Positions 13,113-18,594 of a stretch of DNA of 18,594 nt are shown here, in pieces. This stretch comes from an uncultured Lachnospiraceae bacterium (lineage in GTDB: Bacteria; Bacillota; Clostridia; Lachnospirales; Lachnospiraceae), in assembly GCA_937916415.1 (NCBI GenBank), contig CALGGH010000057.1, positions 1-18,594 on the forward strand, read 5' to 3'. Below the pieces are notes generated by a model. The model did not search any database. It was not told the origin of the DNA and saw nothing but the letters and a program-made list of their open reading frames with translations. Each line of letters starts with the position of its first letter. Position 1 is the stretch's first letter. A program made the translations under genes and the position numbers.

Positions 13113-13904
13113 ATGACCAAAGGAAAGATTCATTCCCTCGAAAGCTTCGGCACCGTGGACGGCCCCGGCGTAAGGTACGTGGTGTTCGTACAGGGATGTC
13201 CCATGAGATGTCTCTACTGTCATAATCCTGACACCTGGGAAATGCGTGACGGCACTCTCACGGACCCTCAGGAGATCATAGACAATTATGAGCGGAACCG
13301 TCCTTTCTACGAAAACGGCGGCGGCCTGACGGTAACCGGCGGTGAACCGCTCATGCAGGTTGACTTCCTGATCGATCTTTTCACGTTGGCCAAACAGCAC
13401 GGCATACACACGGACATCGACACCTCGGGCATCGCGTTCCGTCCAGAGAATAAGGAACTCATAGCCAAGCTCGACAAGCTCATGGAACTTACCGACCTCG
13501 TGATGCTCGACATCAAGCACATCGATCCCGAGAAGCACAAGGAGCTCACCTCGCAGCCCAATGACGGCATTCTCGCTTTCGTCAAGTACCTGGATGACAA
13601 GAACGTGGACATGTGGATCAGGCACGTCATAGTCCCCGGTCTGACGGATGATGATGAATACCTGTACAAGCTGGGTTATTTCATCGGACAGTTCCACAAC
13701 TTAAAGGCCCTGGATGCGCTGCCCTATCACACCATGGGCAAGTCCAAGTACGAGAAGCTGGGCATAGACTATCCCCTCGGAGACACGCCTCCCATGGATC
13801 AAAAGGCGCTCATCGAAAAAAAGCAGGTCATACTTCGGGGAATCAAGGATCGCAGGGCCGAGATGAACATTCCGCATGATGATTCAGTAATGCTTGAAGG
13901 TTAA
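13113..13904 (+). CDS. pflA: Pyruvate formate-lyase activating enzyme (radical SAM)
   Basis: The 263-aa radical SAM enzyme uses a [4Fe-4S] cluster and S-adenosylmethionine to abstract hydrogen from the PFL glycine. The cluster motif CPMRCLYC supplies Cys29, Cys33 and Cys36. SFGTVDGPGVRYVVF precedes it, GGLTVTGGEP is the SAM-binding 'GGE' motif, and DIDTSG and MLDIKH follow as in PflA. The start at 13113 is fixed by AAGGAG 6 nt upstream; a frame open to 13050 adds 21 unlike residues. In known systems PflA recognises the RVSGY loop, which lies on the separate 80-aa subunit here. Codon use is richer in C/G-ending codons than in pflB, in line with lower expression. Confidence 0.95.
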   Translation: MTKGKIHSLESFGTVDGPGVRYVVFVQGCPMRCLYCHNPDTWEMRDGTLTDPQEIIDNYERNRPFYENGGGLTVTGGEPLMQVDFLIDLFTLAKQHGIHTDIDTSGIAFRPENKELIAKLDKLMELTDLVMLDIKHIDPEKHKELTSQPNDGILAFVKYLDDKNVDMWIRHVIVPGLTDDDEYLYKLGYFIGQFHNLKALDALPYHTMGKSKYEKLGIDYPLGDTPPMDQKALIEKKQVILRGIKDRRAEMNIPHDDSVMLEG

Positions 13905-13914
13905 CTACGGCGAG

Positions 13915-13942
13915 GCTTTCTGACCGCAGCTGTCGGGAAAGC
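13915..13942 (+). other. Hairpin after pflA
   Basis: GCTTTC-TGAC (13915-13924) pairs with GTCG-G-GAAAGC (13932-13942), ten pairs with one wobble and one bulged G. It begins 10 nt after the pflA stop but has no T-run, so it is a possible 3'-end stabiliser or weak terminator. A second hairpin, CATCCC-TGAC-GGGATG, lies at 14002-14017. The rest of 13943-14093 shows no gene. Confidence 0.45.
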
Positions 13943-14093
13943 AGACAAGCAGACGATCAGATTAATTATTGACAGAACCTTAAGCAACCGGCCATACGGC
14001 ACATCCCTGACGGGATGCCTCCGGGCTGCCAACAAGTGTTTGAAAAAAATACAACAAGTAGACCTTTCTAATAAAGATTAGCTGCTCGAATTA

Positions 14094-14122
14094 TTGTATT
14101 TAGGCCTCAAAAAAGGTACTAT
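14094..14122 (+). promoter_or_regulatory. Promoter of the ferredoxin gene, with a palindrome over the -10 box
   Basis: TTGTAT (14094-14099), 17-bp spacer, TACTAT (14117-14122). The -10 box is the left arm of a perfect inverted repeat, TACTAT-ACGA-ATAGTA (14117-14132), so a repressor bound there would block transcription. AAAGGAGG follows before the ATG at 14158. Confidence 0.72.
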
Positions 14123-14157
14123 ACGAATAGTATTGATTCATTAAAGGAGGCATTATT

Positions 14158-14328
14158 ATGGCATTTGTAATTGGTAGTGAGTGTATTGCATGCGGAGCTT
14201 GCGAGGCACAGTGCCCCGTAGGCGCCATCTCAATGGGAGACGGCAGGTTCGAGATCGATCCCGATAAGTGCATTTCCTGCGGTTCATGCGCAGGCGGCTG
14301 CCCCGTTGGAACCATTTCCGAGGGCTGA
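14158..14328 (+). CDS. 2[4Fe-4S] ferredoxin
   Basis: The 56-aa protein is a classic clostridial-type ferredoxin. The first cluster motif uses Cys9, Cys12, Cys15 and Cys19 (CIACGACEAQCP) and the second Cys38, Cys41, Cys44 and Cys48 (CISCGSCAGGCP). The halves show the usual internal duplication. It carries low-potential electrons between enzymes such as pyruvate:ferredoxin oxidoreductase, hydrogenase or Rnf. AAAGGAGG lies 8 nt before the ATG. It is monocistronic, with its own promoter and a strong terminator. Lying next to pflA it could reduce the PflA cluster, but that is only a guess from position. Confidence 0.97.
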   Translation: MAFVIGSECIACGACEAQCPVGAISMGDGRFEIDPDKCISCGSCAGGCPVGTISEG

Positions 14329-14346
14329 TCGGTAAATATTGGTATT

Positions 14347-14377
14347 AAAAAAGACGGGCGAATCGCCCGTCTTTTTT
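14347..14377. terminator. Strong terminator after the ferredoxin gene
   Basis: AAAAAAGACGGGCG (14347-14360) pairs fully with CGCCCGTCTTTTTT (14364-14377) around AAT, with T-runs on both strands. It ends the ferredoxin transcript and may also stop minus-strand transcription coming from dnaB. Confidence 0.95.
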
Positions 14378-14417
14378 GTGCGATAAGGCCGTCAAGAGTG
14401 CGCCGTGCCTGCGCGGC

Positions 14418-14449
14418 GGGCAGGTTACGGTTGCATCTTACCTGCCCGG
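14418..14449. other. Hairpin downstream of dnaB
   Basis: CGGGCAGGT (about 14418-14426) pairs with ACCTGCCCG (about 14441-14449) around a 14-nt loop. It lies about 20 nt beyond the dnaB stop on the minus strand and has no T-run. It may be a 3'-end structure of the gdpP-rplI-dnaB message, backed up by the terminator at 14347-14377. Confidence 0.5.
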
Positions 14450-14467
14450 TTTGCAGCACCGCAGATT

Positions 14468-15832
14468 TTACTCATCAAGCGACGAGATCGTGCTGTGATC
14501 CATGTTGGCAAACTTGGTAAGCTCCGGAATCCACACGAGCTCCACCTTACCTATCTCGCCGTTTCTGTTTTTTTGCACGCTGATCTCAGATATTCCTTTT
14601 TTGTCGGAATCTTCGTGATAATAATCATCCCTGTAGATGAACATGACCATGTCCGCATCCTGCTCTATGGCTCCGGACTCCCTTAAGTCAGACAGCATGG
14701 GCCTGTGATCGGATCTCGATTCAACCTGACGGGAAAGCTGGCTGAGGGCGATCACCGGCACATCCAATTCCCTTGCGATCTCCTTTAAGCCCCTGGATAT
14801 CTCAGATATCTCCTGTTGCCTCGAATCAGCCTTGCTGCCCTTAGAGACGCTCATCAGCTGCAGGTAGTCGATCATTATGACGTCTATTTCATTTTCAAGC
14901 TTATACTTGCGGGCCTTGCTCCTGAGCTCACCGAGCGAAATGCCGGTCGTGTCGTCTATGACCAGCTTGGATCCGGCTATGGTGCCCGCAGACTGTATCA
15001 CCTCATGCCATTCACCGTCAGACAGGCTGCCGCTCCAAATGTTCCTGGCATTGACCTTGGAATTGATTGCCAGGAGCCTCTTCACCAGGTCCGCCTTGGG
15101 CATTTCCAGGCTGAATATTGCCACGGACCTGCCCTGCCTGCATATCATGTTCTCAGCCATGTTTAACACGAGCGCGGTCTTGCCCATCGAGGGTCTGGCC
15201 GCAACCAGCACTAGGTTGGCCGGCTGGAGTCCCATGGTCAGACGGTCGAGATCGGTAAATCCCGTCGGTATTCCGATTATGCCTCCCTTGTTACGGGCCG
15301 CCTTTTCTATCTGCGCAAGAGCCTCAAACACCACGTCCTTGATGGGAACGGTCTCCGAGGTGCTCCTGGACTGGATCAGCTTAAAGAGCTTCTTTTCGGC
15401 TTCTTCAAATACCTCGTCGATGTTCTTGCCCGAATAGCAATTACCGGCCAGTTCCTCGTTGAGGCGGATCATGCTCCTCTTTAATGCGCTCTCCGCGATC
15501 TTTTGAGCATAGCCCTCCGCCAGGTCACGTATACCGGCGGAATTGGATATCGAACTTACGAACTCCAGCGTCGTCATCTCCGGAGGAACGTCCATTTCGC
15601 CCAGCTTGCTGCGAAGGGTCAGCGGATCGATGGGCTGATTGGCATCAGACATCTCACAGATTGCCCTAAATGTCAGTCCGCTCTGCCTGTCATAAAAATC
15701 CTCTTCGGCCACGTTTTCCCTTACGTCGCGGATCACTTCGGGGTAAACCAGCAGCGTGCCCAGCAGCGCACGCTCCATGGCAGAATCATGAGGCATGATC
15801 CTCTTTATCTGATTCTCATTTATCTCGGGCAT
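14468..15832 (-). CDS. dnaB: Replicative DNA helicase
   Basis: The 454-aa protein unwinds the fork as a hexamer, moving on the lagging strand and contacting primase. The N-terminal domain (about 10-115) starts PHDSAMERALLGTLL and binds primase or loader. After a linker, the RecA-like motor (about 180-440) has Walker A ARPSMGKTA (212-220), Walker B IMIDYLQL (319-326) and the SQLSRQVESR motif. KNRNGEIGKV is the arginine-finger region near the end. Length is normal and no intein is present. AAGGAA overlaps the rplI stop, 8 bp upstream, so translation is coupled. Confidence 0.96.
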   Translation of the reverse strand: MPEINENQIKRIMPHDSAMERALLGTLLVYPEVIRDVRENVAEEDFYDRQSGLTFRAICEMSDANQPIDPLTLRSKLGEMDVPPEMTTLEFVSSISNSAGIRDLAEGYAQKIAESALKRSMIRLNEELAGNCYSGKNIDEVFEEAEKKLFKLIQSRSTSETVPIKDVVFEALAQIEKAARNKGGIIGIPTGFTDLDRLTMGLQPANLVLVAARPSMGKTALVLNMAENMICRQGRSVAIFSLEMPKADLVKRLLAINSKVNARNIWSGSLSDGEWHEVIQSAGTIAGSKLVIDDTTGISLGELRSKARKYKLENEIDVIMIDYLQLMSVSKGSKADSRQQEISEISRGLKEIARELDVPVIALSQLSRQVESRSDHRPMLSDLRESGAIEQDADMVMFIYRDDYYHEDSDKKGISEISVQKNRNGEIGKVELVWIPELTKFANMDHSTISSLDE

Positions 15833-15840
15833 GCGTTTCC

Positions 15841-16287
15841 TTAAGCCTCTTCAACCTTAACCTTAAGCTTGGCCTGTACCTCAGGATGAAGCTTTACTCC
15901 AACCTCCACGTATCCAAGCGACTTGATGGGCTCATCGAGGACAATCTTTTTCTTATCGATCTCCAGACCATACTGAGCCTTGCATGCCTCCGCTATCTCC
16001 TTGGTGGAGACTGAACCGAAGCTCCTGCCGCCTTCACCGGTCTTGATGGAAGTCACGACCTCGAATCCCGCCATCTTTTCGGCCAGGGCCCTGGCTTCAT
16101 CCAGGCTTTCCTTGGCGCGCTTTTCGGCATTGGCCTTTTGCAGCTTGAGGTTATTCATGTTGGCACTCGTGGCCTCAATCCCCAGTCCTCCCGGGATGAT
16201 CTTGTTGCGCGCGTATCCGTCGCTGACGTTTACGACGTCTCCCTTTTTACCCAGAGTCTTAACGTCCTGAATAAGTATTACTTTCAT
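15841..16287 (-). CDS. rplI: 50S ribosomal protein L9
   Basis: The 148-aa protein has the two-lobed L9 layout. The N-terminal rRNA-binding domain (MKVILIQDVKTLGKKGDVVNVSDGYARN) joins a long helix (about 45-75, rich in A, K and E) to a C-terminal domain with GEGGRSFGSVSTKEIAEA. The usual NFLIPKGLA stretch reads NKIIPGGLG, a modest local variant. L9 binds 23S rRNA domain V and helps keep reading frame. AAAGGAG lies 5 nt before the ATG. The 104-bp gap from gdpP is filled largely by the 57-bp element. Confidence 0.96.
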   Translation of the reverse strand: MKVILIQDVKTLGKKGDVVNVSDGYARNKIIPGGLGIEATSANMNNLKLQKANAEKRAKESLDEARALAEKMAGFEVVTSIKTGEGGRSFGSVSTKEIAEACKAQYGLEIDKKKIVLDEPIKSLGYVEVGVKLHPEVQAKLKVKVEEA

Positions 16288-16308
16288 CTCGTCTCCTTTT
16301 TGTTATTG

Positions 16309-16389
16309 ATGCATGGATGCATTTCTACGCCAATGTACCATGGATGGGACAGGGCGTGTCCAGAAATGCATGGATGCATTTCTACGCCC
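16309..16389. repeat. 57-bp two-hairpin element, array A (between gdpP and rplI)
   Basis: It holds one full hairpin pair plus the right half of a preceding copy, with a 57-bp period (16309 to 16366). Hairpin 1 has an outer stem GGGCGT/ACGCCC (16352-16357/16384-16389) and an inner 10-bp stem (16362-16371/16374-16383), with a 4-nt GTCC bulge between them. Hairpin 2 (16334-16351) has TGT-A-CC, loop ATGGAT, then GG-G-ACA. The coordinates of gdpP and rplI place it inside the operon mRNA. Confidence 0.92.
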
Positions 16390-16391
16390 AG

Positions 16392-18449
16392 TTAGGCAAT
16401 CTCACCCTCTGCTATCATGGCCTCGAGAGTGCCCTTGAGGGCTCCTATCGCCTCCTCCATGGAAGCGCTCACCTGACAGGCAGCCATGTTCATGTGTCCG
16501 CCGCCGCCCATTCTCTCCATGATGATCTGCACGTTGACCTCATCTATGGATCTGGCGGAAATGTTGATTATGTTATTATGTGAGGTCAGTACGAAGCTCG
16601 CCTTGATCCCCTGTATGTTCAGCAGTTCATTGGCCGCCTGGGCACCGATGACGAGGGGATTCTCCTGATCCTCATCCTCATAGGTGGAAATGGCGTACCA
16701 GTCATGGTATATCTCAGCCTGTGAAACGATATCCGCGCGGGCCTTATAGACAGAAGCATCCTCCCTGAAGAGCTTACGCACTCTCACTACGTCGGCACCG
16801 TTCCTGCGCAGGTATGCGGCCGCCTCAAAGGTCCTGACGCCGGTCTTGGAAGTAAAGTTGTTGGTGTCGATCACCATGCCCGCATACATGCAGTCAGCTT
16901 CCTCCGGGCGTATGTGAGTGTTGTTGCCCGTGTACTGCAATATCTCGCTGACGAGTTCACAGGCGCTGGACGCATATGCCTCTACGTACGAAAGCGTGGC
17001 GTTCTCAATCGTCTCGGAGCCCTGTCTGTGATGATCCAGCACCACTATCGACTTGCAGTACTTGATCAGTTCGGGGCACTCCGTGATCGACGGCTTGTTG
17101 ACGTCTACCACTATAAGGGCAGCATTGGAGCCGACCCAGTCAAGCGCATGCAGCCCCGACACGATGGCGTCATCCTCGTATTCGGGCATGCTCTTGTATA
17201 ATTCAACCAATGGCCTGAGGGAAGCCGAGACGTCATTAAGGACTATGTGCGCAGGCTTGTCCATGTCACGGACGATCCTGTACATGCCCACGGCCGCTCC
17301 GAAGGCATCCTCATCGGAATTGCGGTGTCCCATGATGTAGACCTCATCACGTCCCGATACGATCTCCATCAGTGCCTGAGCCTTAACCCTGGCCTTAACC
17401 CGGGTTGACTTCTCCACCTGCTGGCTCTTGCCTCCGTAATAGGACAGGTTGTCAGGCGTCTTGACCACTGCCTGGTCTCCGCCGCGTCCAAGAGCCATGT
17501 CTATGGCGTTACGGGCGAATTCATAATTCTGCGAAAAAGAAAGTCCGTCCAGGCCAACGCCCATCGAAAGGGTGACCGCCATCTCGTTGCCGATGTTGAC
17601 GGTCTTGACGTCCTGCAGCAGGTCAAACTTGTTCTCCTGCATGGTCTTGAGGGCCATCTTGCGGATGATGACGAGGAACTTGTCCTTTTCGATCTTTTTG
17701 CATATTCCGTCAAGCGCGGCAATGTATCTGTTGACCTTACGGTCGATCAGCGCTATGAGCAGGCTCCTTCTCACTTCCTCCACGCTGCCCAGCGCCTCAT
17801 CATAGTTATCCAGATAAATGAGGCCTACCGCCAGACTCTGGTCATCGATCTCCTGCAATGCGATCTTCAGTGCCGTAGTCTCATAGAAGAAGCACGCCTT
17901 CAGGGATTCCTCGGTAGCTCCGCCCTCAACCAGATCACTGTTGGCCACCATGTCATCCAGGGAGATCATCTTCATGCTGACCTCGTAATTGCGTCCCATG
18001 TGATCCAGCGGGGCACTCTTCTCGTCGCCGTCCTCGGTCACGTCTTTCAGCTGATCCATGATGCCCGGAAAAAGGCTTGAAATGGATTTCTTGTAATCCC
18101 TGTCCACTCCAAAGGCGTTGCGGAAGGCCTCGTTGGTCCACACTATGTGATCATTCTCGTCTAGCAGGGCATAAGGCAGCCTCAGGTCACGCAGGAGTCT
18201 GCGCTGAACCTGTCCGTAATGCGTGGCAAAGCTGATCATGTCATTGATGATCATGTTCCTGGACCGTACGTAAAACATCACGGTCACGGCAATGTAGCAG
18301 ATCGTGAAAGCGGCCAGGATGAGTCCGCTGCGCACGTTGATCAGTGCTATCACGACGTTGATCGCCACCAGGCACGCTGCAAGCACCCAGAGCAAGATCA
18401 GGAACCTCTTTAGGCCGCCTTTAAGCCTAATGGTCTGTTTTCCTGCCAT
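16392..18449 (-). CDS. gdpP: Cyclic-di-AMP phosphodiesterase, GdpP type
   Basis: The 685-aa membrane protein hydrolyses c-di-AMP, a second messenger for potassium and osmotic balance and cell-wall stress. Two membrane helices (about 14-36 and 42-60) precede a PAS-like domain (about 85-165). A degenerate GGDEF domain (about 200-330) has EKDKF where GGDEF would be. The DHH domain (about 365-545) contains MGHRNSDEDAFG (Asp379, Asp381), VVDVNKPS and DHH at 472-474. DHHA1 (about 595-680) contains GGGGH. The metal-binding residues needed for activity are present. The start is set at 18449 because GAGGA lies just upstream. The frame stays open to 18581 only because the 57-bp repeat is a multiple of three. 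Confidence 0.95.
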   Translation of the reverse strand: MAGKQTIRLKGGLKRFLILLWVLAACLVAINVVIALINVRSGLILAAFTICYIAVTVMFYVRSRNMIINDMISFATHYGQVQRRLLRDLRLPYALLDENDHIVWTNEAFRNAFGVDRDYKKSISSLFPGIMDQLKDVTEDGDEKSAPLDHMGRNYEVSMKMISLDDMVANSDLVEGGATEESLKACFFYETTALKIALQEIDDQSLAVGLIYLDNYDEALGSVEEVRRSLLIALIDRKVNRYIAALDGICKKIEKDKFLVIIRKMALKTMQENKFDLLQDVKTVNIGNEMAVTLSMGVGLDGLSFSQNYEFARNAIDMALGRGGDQAVVKTPDNLSYYGGKSQQVEKSTRVKARVKAQALMEIVSGRDEVYIMGHRNSDEDAFGAAVGMYRIVRDMDKPAHIVLNDVSASLRPLVELYKSMPEYEDDAIVSGLHALDWVGSNAALIVVDVNKPSITECPELIKYCKSIVVLDHHRQGSETIENATLSYVEAYASSACELVSEILQYTGNNTHIRPEEADCMYAGMVIDTNNFTSKTGVRTFEAAAYLRRNGADVVRVRKLFREDASVYKARADIVSQAEIYHDWYAISTYEDEDQENPLVIGAQAANELLNIQGIKASFVLTSHNNIINISARSIDEVNVQIIMERMGGGGHMNMAACQVSASMEEAIGALKGTLEAMIAEGEIA

Positions 18450-18483
18450 ACTATCCTCACTAAAATAAAATAATGATACCAGC

Positions 18484-18594
18484 CCAGAAACCACGGATGG
18501 GTTCGGGTCTGTCCGGAAATGCATGGATGCATTTCCAGACCCAGAAACCACGGATGGGTTCGGGTCTGTCCGGAAATGCATGGATGCATTTCCA
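18484..18594. repeat. 57-bp two-hairpin element, array B (upstream of gdpP, cut by window end)
   Basis: One full copy (18484-18540) and 54 bp of a second continue to the window edge; the copies are identical where both are seen. Hairpin 2 (18487-18504) has GAA-A-CC, loop ACGGAT, then GG-G-TTC. Hairpin 1 has outer stem GGGTCT/AGACCC (18505-18510/18537-18542), the same GTCC bulge and an inner 10-bp stem (18515-18524/18527-18536). The array probably goes on beyond the window. Confidence 0.93.

Noticed and set aside
16309..16389. CRISPR array
   Set aside because: The 57-bp units are contiguous with no unique spacers, and no cas genes are in the window.
18450..18581. N-terminal extension of GdpP with a repeated peptide MHFRTDPNPSVVSG
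   Set aside because: It is the 57-bp repeat read in frame (57 is divisible by 3). The GAGGA site before MAGKQTIRLK at 18449 and the membrane helix right after it support the shorter start.

Overview
The window looks like chromosomal core sequence from an anaerobic Firmicute, most likely a Lachnospiraceae-type member of the Clostridia. The reasons are a Na+-type F-ATP synthase c subunit, a complete pyruvate formate-lyase (PFL) activation locus, a MecA adaptor, the Firmicute order gdpP-rplI-dnaB, strong AGGAGG ribosome sites and TTGnnn-17-TATAAT promoters. I cannot name the genus. I saw no rRNA, tRNA, CRISPR array, insertion sequence or phage gene.

Layout. (1) 1-3250, minus strand: an F1Fo ATP synthase operon, promoter-atpZ-atpI-atpB-atpE-atpF-atpH-atpA, with atpA cut by the window edge. 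A 40-bp tandem repeat lies between atpB and atpE, and two hairpins lie between atpE and atpF. (2) 3387-3863, plus: a DUF402 protein, divergent from the atp operon. (3) 3871-8426, minus: a coiled-coil/SleB-type cell-wall hydrolase, rpiB, a Sua5-type tRNA-modification enzyme and a membrane-anchored GH18 protein with its own promoter. (4) 8493-9179: about 690 bp without a convincing gene but rich in inverted repeats. (5) 9260-9979: mecA, converging on a small DUF1858 redox gene across a shared terminator. (6) 10358-13904, plus: the PFL locus. (7) 14094-14377: a monocistronic 2[4Fe-4S] ferredoxin of 56 residues. (8) 14468-18449, minus: gdpP-rplI-dnaB, with a 57-bp two-hairpin tandem element on both sides of gdpP.

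The most unusual gene system is the PFL locus. The catalytic chain (678 aa) stops just before the glycyl-radical domain. That domain is a separate 80-aa protein with its own ribosome site, and 678 + 80 matches a normal one-chain PFL. Between the two sits a 67-aa protein that resembles the start of the radical domain but has lost the radical-bearing segment and gained a small cysteine cluster. pflA follows behind an attenuator-like hairpin.

The most unusual non-coding feature is the 57-bp element. Its copies at two loci differ at 14 positions, and 12 of these are the two sides of six base pairs that change together, so a folded form is under selection. Read on the plus strand, every hairpin loop shows an ANGGAN motif, like the targets of CsrA-family RNA-binding proteins.
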